From assembly GCA_965199905.1 (NCBI GenBank), contig OZ241366.1:2480001-2544000 (forward strand): DNA of 64,000 nt, in the 5' to 3' direction. The DNA comes from Ilyomonas sp965199905. Its GTDB lineage: Bacteria > Bacteroidota > Bacteroidia > Chitinophagales > Chitinophagaceae. The translations under genes were made by a program, and so were the position numbers. Under the pieces are notes generated by a model, which did no database searches, was not told the DNA's origin, and saw only the letters and a program-made list of their open reading frames with translations. Of this stretch, positions 45,557 to 54,114 are shown one piece after another. Within the stretch, counting starts at the first letter, position 1. Every line of letters begins with the position of its first letter.

Positions 45557-47923
45557 ATGTTCAAAAACTATTTCAAAACCGCATGGCGTAACATTGTAGG
45601 AACCATCGGCTACAGCTTGCTCAATGTGTTGGGTCTGGCTATCGGGATGTCAGTCGCCTTGGTTATTGGTCTCTGGGTGCATGATCAATATTCTTACGAC
45701 AGGTTTTTGCCCGCATATCAATCGGTATACCGTGTGCAGCGCAACTTCAACAGCAATGGCGATACGCTCACGTTTCAAACCACATCGTTTGCCCTGTCAC
45801 AAGCTTTGCACAACCAGGTTCCTGAAATAGAATATGTAGCCTTGAGTGACTGGATGGGCAGCCCTGGATTGATGGCAGGCGATAAAAAGCTGTCTCAGAA
45901 CGGCGGCATCGTGGGTGAGGATTTCTTTAAGATATTTCAGTTCCCGTTTAGTAAAGGCAATGCCGGCAGCGTTTTTAAAGATGCGTATTCAATCGTACTT
46001 ACCGAAAGTATGGCAAAGGCGCTGTTTGGCAACGAAGATGCCATGAATAAAATGGTGCGGCTTGATAATGCGGATAACTTTAGGGTAAGCGGCATTATAA
46101 AAGATATTCCGGCCAATTCTTCCGTGCAGTTCAGCTTCGTGGTTCCGGTTACCTACCAGTTTCAAAAATATCCGCAGATACTAACACAGCCACAAAGCTT
46201 CAGCAACAATAACCTGCAGATTTTTGTAAAACTAAAGCCCGGCATCCCCTACGCGCAGATAGCGCCAAAAATCCGCAACATTGAACATACGGAAACCGGT
46301 AACAGCAATGCCATGTTATCGTACATCACCCTGCAGCCCATGGAGCATTGGCACCTGTATTCCAACTATGTGAATGGTCAGGATACAGAAGGTTTTCTCA
46401 GGTATGTAAAGATGTTTTCCATCATTGGCCTGCTTGTACTCCTCATTGCCTGTATTAACTTTATTAATCTCACTACCGCCCGTTCCGAAAAAAGAGCCAG
46501 GGAAGTAGGTGTCAGGAAAGTCATCGGCTCGCAAAGAAAAGACCTGGTTGTACAGTTTCTTATGGAGGCATTTTTGCTTACTGCCATTGCTTTTGTATTT
46601 GCCATATTATTTGCATGGCTGTTGTTGCCCCCATTCAACAGCATCACCGGAAGCCGCATTCTCGTGCCCTTTGGTAATCTTTATTTCTGGTTCATCCTGG
46701 CAGGTTGTTTATTCATAACCGCCCTGCTTGCCGGCAGCCGTCCTGCTTTTTACCTCTCCTCTTTCAATCCGGTTACTGTTTTAAAAGGTGCCATGCACGC
46801 AGGCAAATCTTCCCTTTCTAGAAAGGCATTGGTGGTGGTACAGTTCAGTTGTTCTATTGCTTTAATCATCAGCACGGTTATTATTTACCAGCAAATACAG
46901 TATGCTAAAAACAGGCCCACCGGCTACAACCTGAACAGCTTGCTATCGACCACTATGAATGATGACCTGCGAAAAAATTTTACGGCATTAAAAGATGAAC
47001 TGATCGAAAAAGGAATCATATCGTCCGTTACGACAGCTACCAGCCCTGCCACCGGTGTCGACTGGCATACCGATATTGACAGTTGGCCGGGCAAGAATGC
47101 CGGCGAAACAGTGGAGATGGGAAACATACTCGTGTCGGAAGATTATTTTAAAACAGTGGGTATGGAGATAAAAGAGGGGAGGAATTTTTCCACTGCCTAC
47201 GACAGCACCAGCGTCATCTTTAACGAAGCCGCTATTAAGCGGTTGCGGATCAGGAACCCGGTGGGTCAGAGAATCATAAATGATGGTAAACCTTACACCA
47301 TCGCCGGTGTGGTAAAAGATGCCCTGATGATATCGCCGTTCAAGGCAGCCGACCCAACCATGTTTTATTGTTTCCCAAATCCGCAGAATGTGATGCTGTA
47401 CAAGCTCTCGCCCGGCATCAGCACGCACGATGCCATTACGAAGCTCACGGCTGTTTTTAATCGATACGACCCGGCTTATCCTTACGACTATTCGTTTGCC
47501 GATGCAGATTACGCTTCCAAATTTAATCTTGAAATGCTGATTGGAAAATTAGCCGGTGTGTTTGCTTCGCTTGCCATTTTTATTTCCTGTCTCGGCTTGT
47601 TTGGCCTGGCAGCTTACGTGGCCGAACAGCGCACTAAAGAAATTGGTATCCGCAAAGTATTGGGCGCATCCGTGCAGCAGGTCTGGTTGCTCTTGTCAAA
47701 AGATTTTATTGTACTGGTTGTAATAAGTTGTTTCATCGCTGTGCCTGTATCCTTTTATTTTTTACAGAATTGGTTGCAGAATTATGATTATCGCATCAGC
47801 ATAGGTGCGGGTGTGTTTGTATGCAGTGCATTGGTGGCTTTACTCATAACCATTGTCACCGTCAGCTTTCAGGCAATCAAAGCAGCCATTGCTAATCCGG
47901 TGAAAAGCCTGCGGACAGAGTAG
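45557..47923 (+). CDS. FtsX/MacB-like ABC transporter permease 4
   Basis: A 788-residue intact paralogue: MFKNYFKTAWRNIVGTIGYS, helix 1, periplasmic domain, helix bundle (CINFINLTTARSEKRAREVG), second periplasmic domain, and a C-terminal FtsX domain (EQRTKEIGIRKVLGASVQQV, NPVKSLRTE). It is 154 bp after permease 3. A terminator-like hairpin lies about 130 bp downstream. The four genes appear to be a duplicated array rather than one transporter with fixed subunits. Confidence 0.92.
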   Translation: MFKNYFKTAWRNIVGTIGYSLLNVLGLAIGMSVALVIGLWVHDQYSYDRFLPAYQSVYRVQRNFNSNGDTLTFQTTSFALSQALHNQVPEIEYVALSDWMGSPGLMAGDKKLSQNGGIVGEDFFKIFQFPFSKGNAGSVFKDAYSIVLTESMAKALFGNEDAMNKMVRLDNADNFRVSGIIKDIPANSSVQFSFVVPVTYQFQKYPQILTQPQSFSNNNLQIFVKLKPGIPYAQIAPKIRNIEHTETGNSNAMLSYITLQPMEHWHLYSNYVNGQDTEGFLRYVKMFSIIGLLVLLIACINFINLTTARSEKRAREVGVRKVIGSQRKDLVVQFLMEAFLLTAIAFVFAILFAWLLLPPFNSITGSRILVPFGNLYFWFILAGCLFITALLAGSRPAFYLSSFNPVTVLKGAMHAGKSSLSRKALVVVQFSCSIALIISTVIIYQQIQYAKNRPTGYNLNSLLSTTMNDDLRKNFTALKDELIEKGIISSVTTATSPATGVDWHTDIDSWPGKNAGETVEMGNILVSEDYFKTVGMEIKEGRNFSTAYDSTSVIFNEAAIKRLRIRNPVGQRIINDGKPYTIAGVVKDALMISPFKAADPTMFYCFPNPQNVMLYKLSPGISTHDAITKLTAVFNRYDPAYPYDYSFADADYASKFNLEMLIGKLAGVFASLAIFISCLGLFGLAAYVAEQRTKEIGIRKVLGASVQQVWLLLSKDFIVLVVISCFIAVPVSFYFLQNWLQNYDYRISIGAGVFVCSALVALLITIVTVSFQAIKAAIANPVKSLRTE

Positions 47924-48053
47924 CCTATAAACAATTCTCTGCCTGTTTTTAACTACATAGTATGATGGATATGTTTAATAATTTCAGTACGGAAATTCGT
48001 AAAAATATAGCTATGCTATAAATGGGTTTATTTGATATTAGAAGAATATTCGT

Positions 48054-48094
48054 GAGCGTTTATGCACTCTAAAAAATCAATAAGCGCTCTTTTT
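48054..48094 (+). terminator. Likely terminator of the permease array
   Basis: GAGCGTTTAT (48054-48063) pairs with ATAAGCGCTC (48080-48089) with one G-T pair, around a 16-base loop, followed by five T. Confidence 0.45.
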
Positions 48095-48141
48095 AATGCA
48101 GCTTAATACTAATATTTTCACGAACTAAAGAAGGCTGTTAC

Positions 48142-48297
48142 ATGGTACGATTCAAAAAAACTAAACAGCCTCATCGATATCAAATAATACTGGAAGAAGA
48201 ATATCTTTTCAACCAATTAATAAAGAGACTTATTATCGGTGGCGTAGTTGGGTTAATCACTCTTGCTGCTTCTGAGTACTTTATCCTTTTTGTTTGA
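48142..48297 (+). CDS. Possible small membrane protein (51 aa)
   Basis: An open frame starting MVRFKKTKQPHRYQIIL, polar and basic first, then one hydrophobic helix (about 30-50, LIIGGVVGLITLAASEYFIL). AAGAAGG precedes the ATG by about seven bases. The composition fits a one-helix membrane protein, but there is no homology evidence. The rest of the 47924-48836 gap holds only the terminator upstream and no other supported feature. Confidence 0.35.
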   Translation: MVRFKKTKQPHRYQIILEEEYLFNQLIKRLIIGGVVGLITLAASEYFILFV

Positions 48298-48836
48298 AAG
48301 CTTAAGTAAATTTCAGCCTAGTACACTACGTATTCTTTAAAAAAAGAAAAGTCATCGTTATGCCTTTAACGTGCTTCGTACACTCAGGCGATCCGCTTTC
48401 AATATTTTACGATCTCGGCTTTCTTCGTTTTTTTGAAATAATATCGTCAGCGCTTGCCAAACGCACCTCTACCGAATAAACGGATTTTTAATGCGAATTT
48501 AATTTACAGATATCATTCGCCGGTATAGTTTTATAAGCGAGAAAACCAAAGCGCATGTTCAAAATCTCCTTTCAGTTTTTGAACAAGACTTATACAGGAA
48601 CCGTACAGAAGATCAATCATCAGCCAATCCAATTTGTCGTTTTTGGAATTCAACCATGGGTAGGAAATATTCCTGAATAGCTTGTTTACATCAGCAACCC
48701 ATCAAAAGACAAGCTCGTATTTCACTTTCGATATCAAGAACAGCGCGTTATTTAGTCTCATCGGGGAAAGTATTTTCATAGCCTGTGATCAACAGAAGAT
48801 TTCGGTGCATTCATAACCTTGTATCTTAGACCTTGC

Positions 48837-49109
48837 ATGAAAGACTATAACCAGCTTTTTGTAAAAGGCATAGACTACGTGAAAGAGGCTTTGCTAAACT
48901 GGAATGCCAGGCGTGATAAGATTACCCGTGCTTACGTTGCATCCGGTGACTTTGCCACCATTGTAAAACGCAGAGACCGTTGCTTGATTCTGCTTCTGGC
49001 TTTGGAAGCAAGAGTGGATGATGTTCTCTTCGAATACCGGTGCTATGTTGCCCAGAAAAAAGAGATTGATAGAGAATTGCTCGCAATGGGCGTGAAAGTA
49101 AACAAATAA
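48837..49109 (+). CDS. Small hypothetical protein
   Basis: A 90-residue helical, charged protein, starting from the Met at 48837 (MKDYNQLFVKGIDYVKEALL); the frame extends six residues further up. Segments include NARRDKITRAYVASGDF and LEARVDDVLFEYRCYVAQKK. No signal peptide or membrane helix. A TAACCTTG sequence (one change from TAnnTTTG) just upstream may be the promoter. No family recognised. Confidence 0.6.
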   Translation: MKDYNQLFVKGIDYVKEALLNWNARRDKITRAYVASGDFATIVKRRDRCLILLLALEARVDDVLFEYRCYVAQKKEIDRELLAMGVKVNK

Positions 49110-49144
49110 AAAAGACGTCTCTTTCGTTCTTGCCCTTTGCTTAT

Positions 49145-49152
49145 TATATTTG
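49145..49152 (+). promoter_or_regulatory. TAnnTTTG -7 box before the lipoprotein gene
   Basis: TATATTTG, 40 bases before the ATG at 49192, matches the Bacteroidetes -7 consensus. No convincing -33 TTTG at the right spacing. Confidence 0.4.
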
Positions 49153-49191
49153 TTGCATTACCAAAAATAATAGTTTTAAAATCCTTTACAC

Positions 49192-49989
49192 ATGCTTAAA
49201 GCCATTCGCTTTCCGGTCATTGCATTCATCTGTTTCATTTCTGCTTGTCAAAAAGATGTTCAGAGCGTAACCAGCACAGGCAACGATAAAATAACAGATG
49301 AATCATTGCAAAGCTTAGCGTCCCTTACACCTGTCGTGTCTTCTAATCACTGGTATGGTCAATATCTTGATCAGACTTCATTTGATACATCCGGTAATGG
49401 ACCGGGCGGTGGAGGCGGCGTGGACCCTGATATAACTGACCACGAGTTTATCGGGGGCGGAGTTGCCCAGCTTCCTGATGCTCCGGACCTTTTGTTTTTT
49501 TCAAGTTTTTCTTTCGACATGCCTTCCCAATACAGTCTGCCGGGTGACAGCATCATTTTCGAAGCGATTGTAAAAGACACAAGAGAGAAAAGCTATACGG
49601 ATTATGATGTTATGTTACAAATTACGGGCGATCAACATTCTGCCGGCGTTCATTTTGTAGCAGACAATAGTTATAAATCTTATAATGGTTATTCTTTAGG
49701 AAGTAAAAGCTTTACGAACCTGAGTCCTTTGGCTCACTACTTCGGTGACTTTGAAACGATAAAACTTACTACCAAACAAGGTCAAACAGGAGTATATATC
49801 AACAATAAACTGGTGTATCATTTCAAGTATAACGCCGCTGACCGCATAGGCAGGATAAAGACTATTTCGATTATAGGAAAGGGATATATTACAGTTGACA
49901 ATGTAAAGCTCACCAACAGCGTCACAAATAAGAAGCTTATGGTTGAGAACTTCAATACCACAGGAGAAAGCCATGCAGTCTTTTATTAA
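49192..49989 (+). CDS. Lipoprotein, function unknown
   Basis: A 265-residue lipoprotein: signal and lipobox FISAC with Cys19, then a flexible stretch containing GPGGGGG (about 65-72). The C-terminal ~160 residues form a jelly-roll-like beta domain (SIIFEAIVKDTREKSYTDYD, HFVADNSYKSYNGYS, TIKLTTKQGQTGVYINN) with the look of a concanavalin-A-type lectin/glucanase fold used for glycan contact. That fold is inferred from pattern only. It should sit in the outer membrane or periplasm. Confidence 0.75.
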   Translation: MLKAIRFPVIAFICFISACQKDVQSVTSTGNDKITDESLQSLASLTPVVSSNHWYGQYLDQTSFDTSGNGPGGGGGVDPDITDHEFIGGGVAQLPDAPDLLFFSSFSFDMPSQYSLPGDSIIFEAIVKDTREKSYTDYDVMLQITGDQHSAGVHFVADNSYKSYNGYSLGSKSFTNLSPLAHYFGDFETIKLTTKQGQTGVYINNKLVYHFKYNAADRIGRIKTISIIGKGYITVDNVKLTNSVTNKKLMVENFNTTGESHAVFY

Positions 49990-50199
49990 AAGAAAGTTAT
50001 CTGAAAAACGATCGAGTTAGAACGCTTTTCATAAGTACGTCGGTTTAATTGGATTTCAACTATAGTTCACCGTATTTTGCAAACCCACAGAAGAACTCAA
50101 TAGTTTTTTGTTTTCTTCCGTGTTACCATAATTCGTCCTTGCTTTCCAGCAGGGACTTTTTATGCAAGTTAAAAAACACCTTATAACCTTCAAGAATAA

Positions 50200-50229
50200 A
50201 AAAGCCACCAGGGCGAAACCGGCGGCTGT
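50200..50229 (-). terminator. Hairpin with T run, terminator on the minus strand
   Basis: On the minus strand AGCCGCCGG pairs with CCTGGTGGCT (two G-T pairs), then TTTTTTATT. It lies about 100 bp past the stop of the small cysteine-rich gene at 50329 and between two convergent genes. Confidence 0.5.
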
Positions 50230-50328
50230 GTTTATAAATTAAAACCAATAAAAGGAAGTCCACTGGAAAAATAAGAAGCTGCTTAACTCAATATTTTTGC
50301 ACGAAACATTCTAATCTTTTTTTAATCC

Positions 50329-50589
50329 CTAATGGCATTTCTTACAACGCACTCTGCCATACTTCTTTTCCGCATCGGTTAATGATACCTTAAACACTCC
50401 ATGTGTACAACGATTTAAGCCACTACAATACGCTGTCTTATGGTAAGCATAAGCAGAGCTGCTGTTGCAGATATATACGCTGTCCTTCGCTTGTATTGAA
50501 TAACTAAAATGGTCTTCAGTAGCTGAATGTGTGGAGGAAAAAGAGAATAAAGTTAGAATAATAGAAAAGGCGAAAAGAAGCTTTCTCAT
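50329..50589 (-). CDS. Small exported cysteine-rich protein
   Basis: An 86-residue protein with a signal peptide (1-22, ending THSA). The mature part holds CNSSSAYAYHKTAYCSGLNRCTH and ends GRVRCKKCH, i.e. five cysteines and three histidines in a compact C-x-H-x-C-x-C-x-H...CxxCH arrangement. Small proteins with a YHxxxxCxGLxxCTH core are common in Bacteroidota (from memory) and resemble a metal-binding knuckle. The terminal CKKCH is heme-c-like in form, but a single CxxCH with no other heme context is weak evidence. Function unknown. Confidence 0.75.
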   Translation of the reverse strand: MRKLLFAFSIILTLFSFSSTHSATEDHFSYSIQAKDSVYICNSSSAYAYHKTAYCSGLNRCTHGVFKVSLTDAEKKYGRVRCKKCH

Positions 50590-50619
50590 AAGGGGTATTT
50601 TGTGACCCTAAAATAGATT

Positions 50620-50627
50620 TATTTTTG
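50620..50627 (+). promoter_or_regulatory. Promoter of the S1/P1-OB gene
   Basis: TATTTTTG (TAnnTTTG) with TTG 17 bases upstream (50600-50602). The ATG is 43 bases downstream. Confidence 0.45.
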
Positions 50628-50670
50628 ATACTTAGCGGGAAATTTCAAACTTACTCATTACTAATTCATC

Positions 50671-51780
50671 ATGAAAAACCTCATTCGTTTTATAGTTGTA
50701 TTTATTTGCTGCTTACACCTCTCATCTGCTTTTGCATGGGGCAGAAAAGGTCACAGCATAGTCGCTGAGATTGCTTTTCATAATCTCAGCAAAGAGGACA
50801 GTGCTAAAATTATGTCTTATTTGCAAGGGATGACTTTAGCAGCAGCTGCTAATTATATGGATGATGTAAGAAGTGATCCGAAGTATAGCTATACAAGCAC
50901 ATGGCATTATCTCAATATTCCGAAAGGTGGATTATATATACCCAATGATTCCGCTAATATCGTCAATGCGCTCAATGCTACCATTGATGACCTAAAAACC
51001 AATGGACAATTAACGCAAGGACAAATTTCACTTGACTTGCTAATTGTCATTCATCTCATTGGTGATTTGAATCAACCATTGCATGTAGGTTATGCCAGTG
51101 ACAAAGGCGGCAATAATTACCAGGTATCATACTTTGGTAAGGGAAGCAATCTCCATAAGGTATGGGATAGTCAGATAATCGAAGATTGGAAAATTAATTT
51201 TCAGCAGTGTTTGTATGAGGCTGAACATCTTACCGATGATGAACAGAAAGTGGCATCGGAATTAAATGTGGTTGATTGGATGGAGGCAAGCCGCCAATTT
51301 ACCAGCCCAATTTATCCTCTGAATCATAAAATTGATAGTAGTTATGTAAGGGATAAATTATCGCTTATTAAACATCAGCTTGGTATGGCTGGCAATGAGC
51401 TTGCACTGGCACTACATGAGATCGCTCAACATATTCCTGATGCACAGAAGGATTCAGCACAACCAGAAAAAGTGAGTGAGGTTCCATTAGATAGTCTTGC
51501 TAATCATATCGGTGAGATAGTGCATGTTTGTGGAAAGGTGTATGGTGTGAAGTATATATCAGAAGGCAGTAAACCAACTTTTGTCAACGTGGGTGCAGAT
51601 TATCCAAACTCACCACTTACTCTTTTTATTAATGATGATGTAAGGAATACTTTTTCTTATAAACCTGAAGAGAAATTGAATGGTAAGGATATTTGTGTAA
51701 CGGGAAAACTGGAGCTTTACAAAGGAAAACCGGAAATTGTAATGAAGAAGGAAAGCGAAATCGTAATACTTTCTAAGTGA
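50671..51780 (+). CDS. Secreted S1/P1 nuclease fused to an OB-fold-like domain
   Basis: A 369-residue exported nuclease. Cleavage after residue 22 leaves Trp23 as N-terminus, the classic first zinc ligand. The other ligands follow P1 nuclease order: His28, Asp65, His79, His128, Asp132, His138, His162, Asp166. This covers residues 23-270. From about 278 to the end a second domain (HIGEIVHVCGKVYGVKY, PLTLFINDDVRNTF, LNGKDICVTGKLELYKGKPE) has the strand pattern of an OB-fold nucleic-acid-binding domain, seen also in some bacterial exported nucleases. Role: degradation of extracellular DNA/RNA for phosphate or nitrogen (inference). Overlaps the convergent next gene by eight bases. Confidence 0.9.
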   Translation: MKNLIRFIVVFICCLHLSSAFAWGRKGHSIVAEIAFHNLSKEDSAKIMSYLQGMTLAAAANYMDDVRSDPKYSYTSTWHYLNIPKGGLYIPNDSANIVNALNATIDDLKTNGQLTQGQISLDLLIVIHLIGDLNQPLHVGYASDKGGNNYQVSYFGKGSNLHKVWDSQIIEDWKINFQQCLYEAEHLTDDEQKVASELNVVDWMEASRQFTSPIYPLNHKIDSSYVRDKLSLIKHQLGMAGNELALALHEIAQHIPDAQKDSAQPEKVSEVPLDSLANHIGEIVHVCGKVYGVKYISEGSKPTFVNVGADYPNSPLTLFINDDVRNTFSYKPEEKLNGKDICVTGKLELYKGKPEIVMKKESEIVILSK

Positions 51781-52090
51781 TCAGTGAACCTAAAAATTGA
51801 ACAGCACTTTTTTGGATTGTTTCAAAATCGAATTTTGTTGCTTTATGTTCATCATCAAAATATTCTTCAATATCAGCAGACTTGATATCTGCATGTTTTT
51901 TTATCATGATTTCAAAGCTTGTACTTGCGCTTGAGTGAAGTTCCTCAATCCATGTAATCTGTTCAGCCTCTATTTTACCAATTACATTACATATATTACC
52001 TTCATCAATCCCAGTTACACGATAATAATAAGGGAGCACTACATCAATAATTTTTGTTTGAGGAACGTATTCAACTATTTCAATAAGCAT
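51773..52090 (-). CDS. Small hypothetical protein convergent to nuclease
   Basis: A 105-residue acidic soluble protein (MLIEIVEYVPQTKIIDVVLP to VQFLGSLIT), probably one alpha/beta domain, with no export signal. Its 3' end overlaps the S1/P1 nuclease gene by eight bases. No family was recognised. Codon use looks natural, but the gene is only moderately supported. Confidence 0.6.
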   Translation of the reverse strand: MLIEIVEYVPQTKIIDVVLPYYYRVTGIDEGNICNVIGKIEAEQITWIEELHSSASTSFEIMIKKHADIKSADIEEYFDDEHKATKFDFETIQKSAVQFLGSLIT

Positions 52091-52172
52091 TGATATAAAA
52101 ATTTAGATCGAATTTCTTTACTTAAATACCTACAAGAACAGCGGTTACGAGAGCATTACTCTTTTTCCTCTC

Positions 52173-53822
52173 TTACTCTTTTATGAACTGAACAGCTTTC
52201 GACTGTTTTCCATTGTTCACACTCACTGTATAACTACCCGATTTCAGTTTACTTACATCGCAATGAATGGAATTTTGGTTTCTTGACATTGTTGTAAAAT
52301 AGACGAAGCCAGTCATGTCAGTGATTGTAACCTTTGCATTTGTTTCGCCTTCTATGCCTCTAATAATTATTGTCGATTTTGCAGGATTAGGTGATAGGCT
52401 AATGTTTAAATCTGCCCTTTGAATACGCGAGCCAATTGTATAACTGATAGTATCCGTAGTAAGTGTGAGTTTAGTGGCAATCGCATTTGTGATCTGCGCA
52501 TAATACTGTCCACTCTGTGAAGGTTTGAAAACATTATTCCCTATGATAGTAGTATTGCCTACTGTTCCTAATTTAAACCATCTATAAGTGTTGTTACTCA
52601 GTGTTCCACCAGCATCAACTGATAAACCACTGCTGTCCTTTTGAAGCTGAAGTCTGGCTTGCGGGGTATAAGCAGCCTGAGGAGCTTTTGTTGCTACATA
52701 TTCTAAGCCGTTAAAGGTAAAATTGTTATTGTACATGTACACAATCATATTCTTTGTAGCTGCAAATGGTTGCGTGTTTTTATCATGGTAAAGCTGGTTA
52801 TTGCTTATATCCAAAATCTGTAAGGTTTTAAGCTTTCCCAAAGACGTGGAAACATCGCCGGTCAAAGCGTTATTGTTGAAGTAGATATAGTACACATTTT
52901 TCAGGGTGTTTAGTGCCGAAGGAATTGTTCCACTAAGCCTGTTGTATCGTAAGGTTATGGAATTTACCTTCTTGAGTTTTCCAATCGAAGTAGGTATTTT
53001 ACCTGTGAATTGATTATAATCTAAAAACAAGTCAGTTAGATTCGACAAATTACCAATGGATGAAGGGATACTTCCACTTAATAAATTGTCGCTTAGCTGC
53101 AATGTTTCCAAACTTGACAAGTTGACGATTGACTTAGGTAAAATTCCGGTAAGCTTGTTATCATTGAGAATCAGCTTAGTCATGCTTTTGATGTTACCAA
53201 TATTAGTAGGTAAGGAGCCACTGAGTTTATTATAACTGATGTCAATCATATTAAGAGTAGTAATCTTAGCAATACTCGCGGGAATGCTTCCAGTAAGCTG
53301 ATTGTTATGTAAGATCAGCATTGTTAGCTTATTAAGCGATCCTAAGCCTGCTGGAAGCGTATCAGTTAGCCTATTGTCGCTGAGGTGTAAGAAGGTCAAT
53401 TCTTTTAGCGATAAAATTGAAGAAGGTATGGAACCCGTCAACTGGTTACTTGAACAATTCAACATTTGGAGATTGATAAGATTGCCTATAGATGTCGGAA
53501 TGTTTCCAGTAAGTTCATTGTATTCTAATCGAAGAGTATCAAGACCGGATAAATTTCCAATTGTAGTGGATATGCTTCCATTCAAATGATTGTTATCAAG
53601 ATCAAGCCCGGTAACTCTGGAACCTGTTACTGTTACACCATACCATGAGCTTACATTTCCAATTAACCAGTTGTTGCGATATTTCCAGCCTCCGCCGTTT
53701 GTGCTGTTGTAAAGATCAACAAGGGCAAGTGAATCACCTGTGTTGACCTGTGCTTTCAATTTACAAGTAATAATTAAAAAGAAAATAATTAAAATAAAAA
53801 ATTGCGGACGTTTTGGTTTCAT
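52173..53822 (-). CDS. Secreted leucine-rich-repeat protein with T9SS tail
   Basis: A 549-residue exported protein. A signal peptide (1-24) precedes an LRRNT-like cap (LVDLYNSTNGGGWKYRNNW) and about eleven leucine-rich repeats of the plant-like type LxxNxLTGxIPxxIGNL (e.g. NQLTGSIPSSI, NLTGNIPTSIGNL). These are followed by a Por-type sorting domain (ISLSPNPAKSTIIIRG to KAVQFIKE). The repeats could bind protein or glycan partners at the cell surface or outside. LRR proteins of this type occur in many Bacteroidota; target unknown. Confidence 0.93.
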   Translation of the reverse strand: MKPKRPQFFILIIFFLIITCKLKAQVNTGDSLALVDLYNSTNGGGWKYRNNWLIGNVSSWYGVTVTGSRVTGLDLDNNHLNGSISTTIGNLSGLDTLRLEYNELTGNIPTSIGNLINLQMLNCSSNQLTGSIPSSILSLKELTFLHLSDNRLTDTLPAGLGSLNKLTMLILHNNQLTGSIPASIAKITTLNMIDISYNKLSGSLPTNIGNIKSMTKLILNDNKLTGILPKSIVNLSSLETLQLSDNLLSGSIPSSIGNLSNLTDLFLDYNQFTGKIPTSIGKLKKVNSITLRYNRLSGTIPSALNTLKNVYYIYFNNNALTGDVSTSLGKLKTLQILDISNNQLYHDKNTQPFAATKNMIVYMYNNNFTFNGLEYVATKAPQAAYTPQARLQLQKDSSGLSVDAGGTLSNNTYRWFKLGTVGNTTIIGNNVFKPSQSGQYYAQITNAIATKLTLTTDTISYTIGSRIQRADLNISLSPNPAKSTIIIRGIEGETNAKVTITDMTGFVYFTTMSRNQNSIHCDVSKLKSGSYTVSVNNGKQSKAVQFIKE

Positions 53823-54114
53823 ACTTTTTTGGATTTTATCAAAATGGTCTATAAGCTAATAAGGAGGCAAGCGGTTCAAAATTGTACCGTAGCAAAACTA
53901 TTTTAAATCTCTATTTTAAACAAGTTGGACTCTCAAATTGTAAGAAATATTCGATGTTTGATTTGATTGGCAGTCGGAAAGTGGTTAGAAAAAAGCTTTA
54001 TCCAAAAGATAATTTACAACTGGAAAGTGATAAGTTTGCGGTGTATCGATAAGTCCAATCATTTTATAACTGCTGTACAATCAACTAACGTACATTATTC
54101 AATTCTGCACTATC

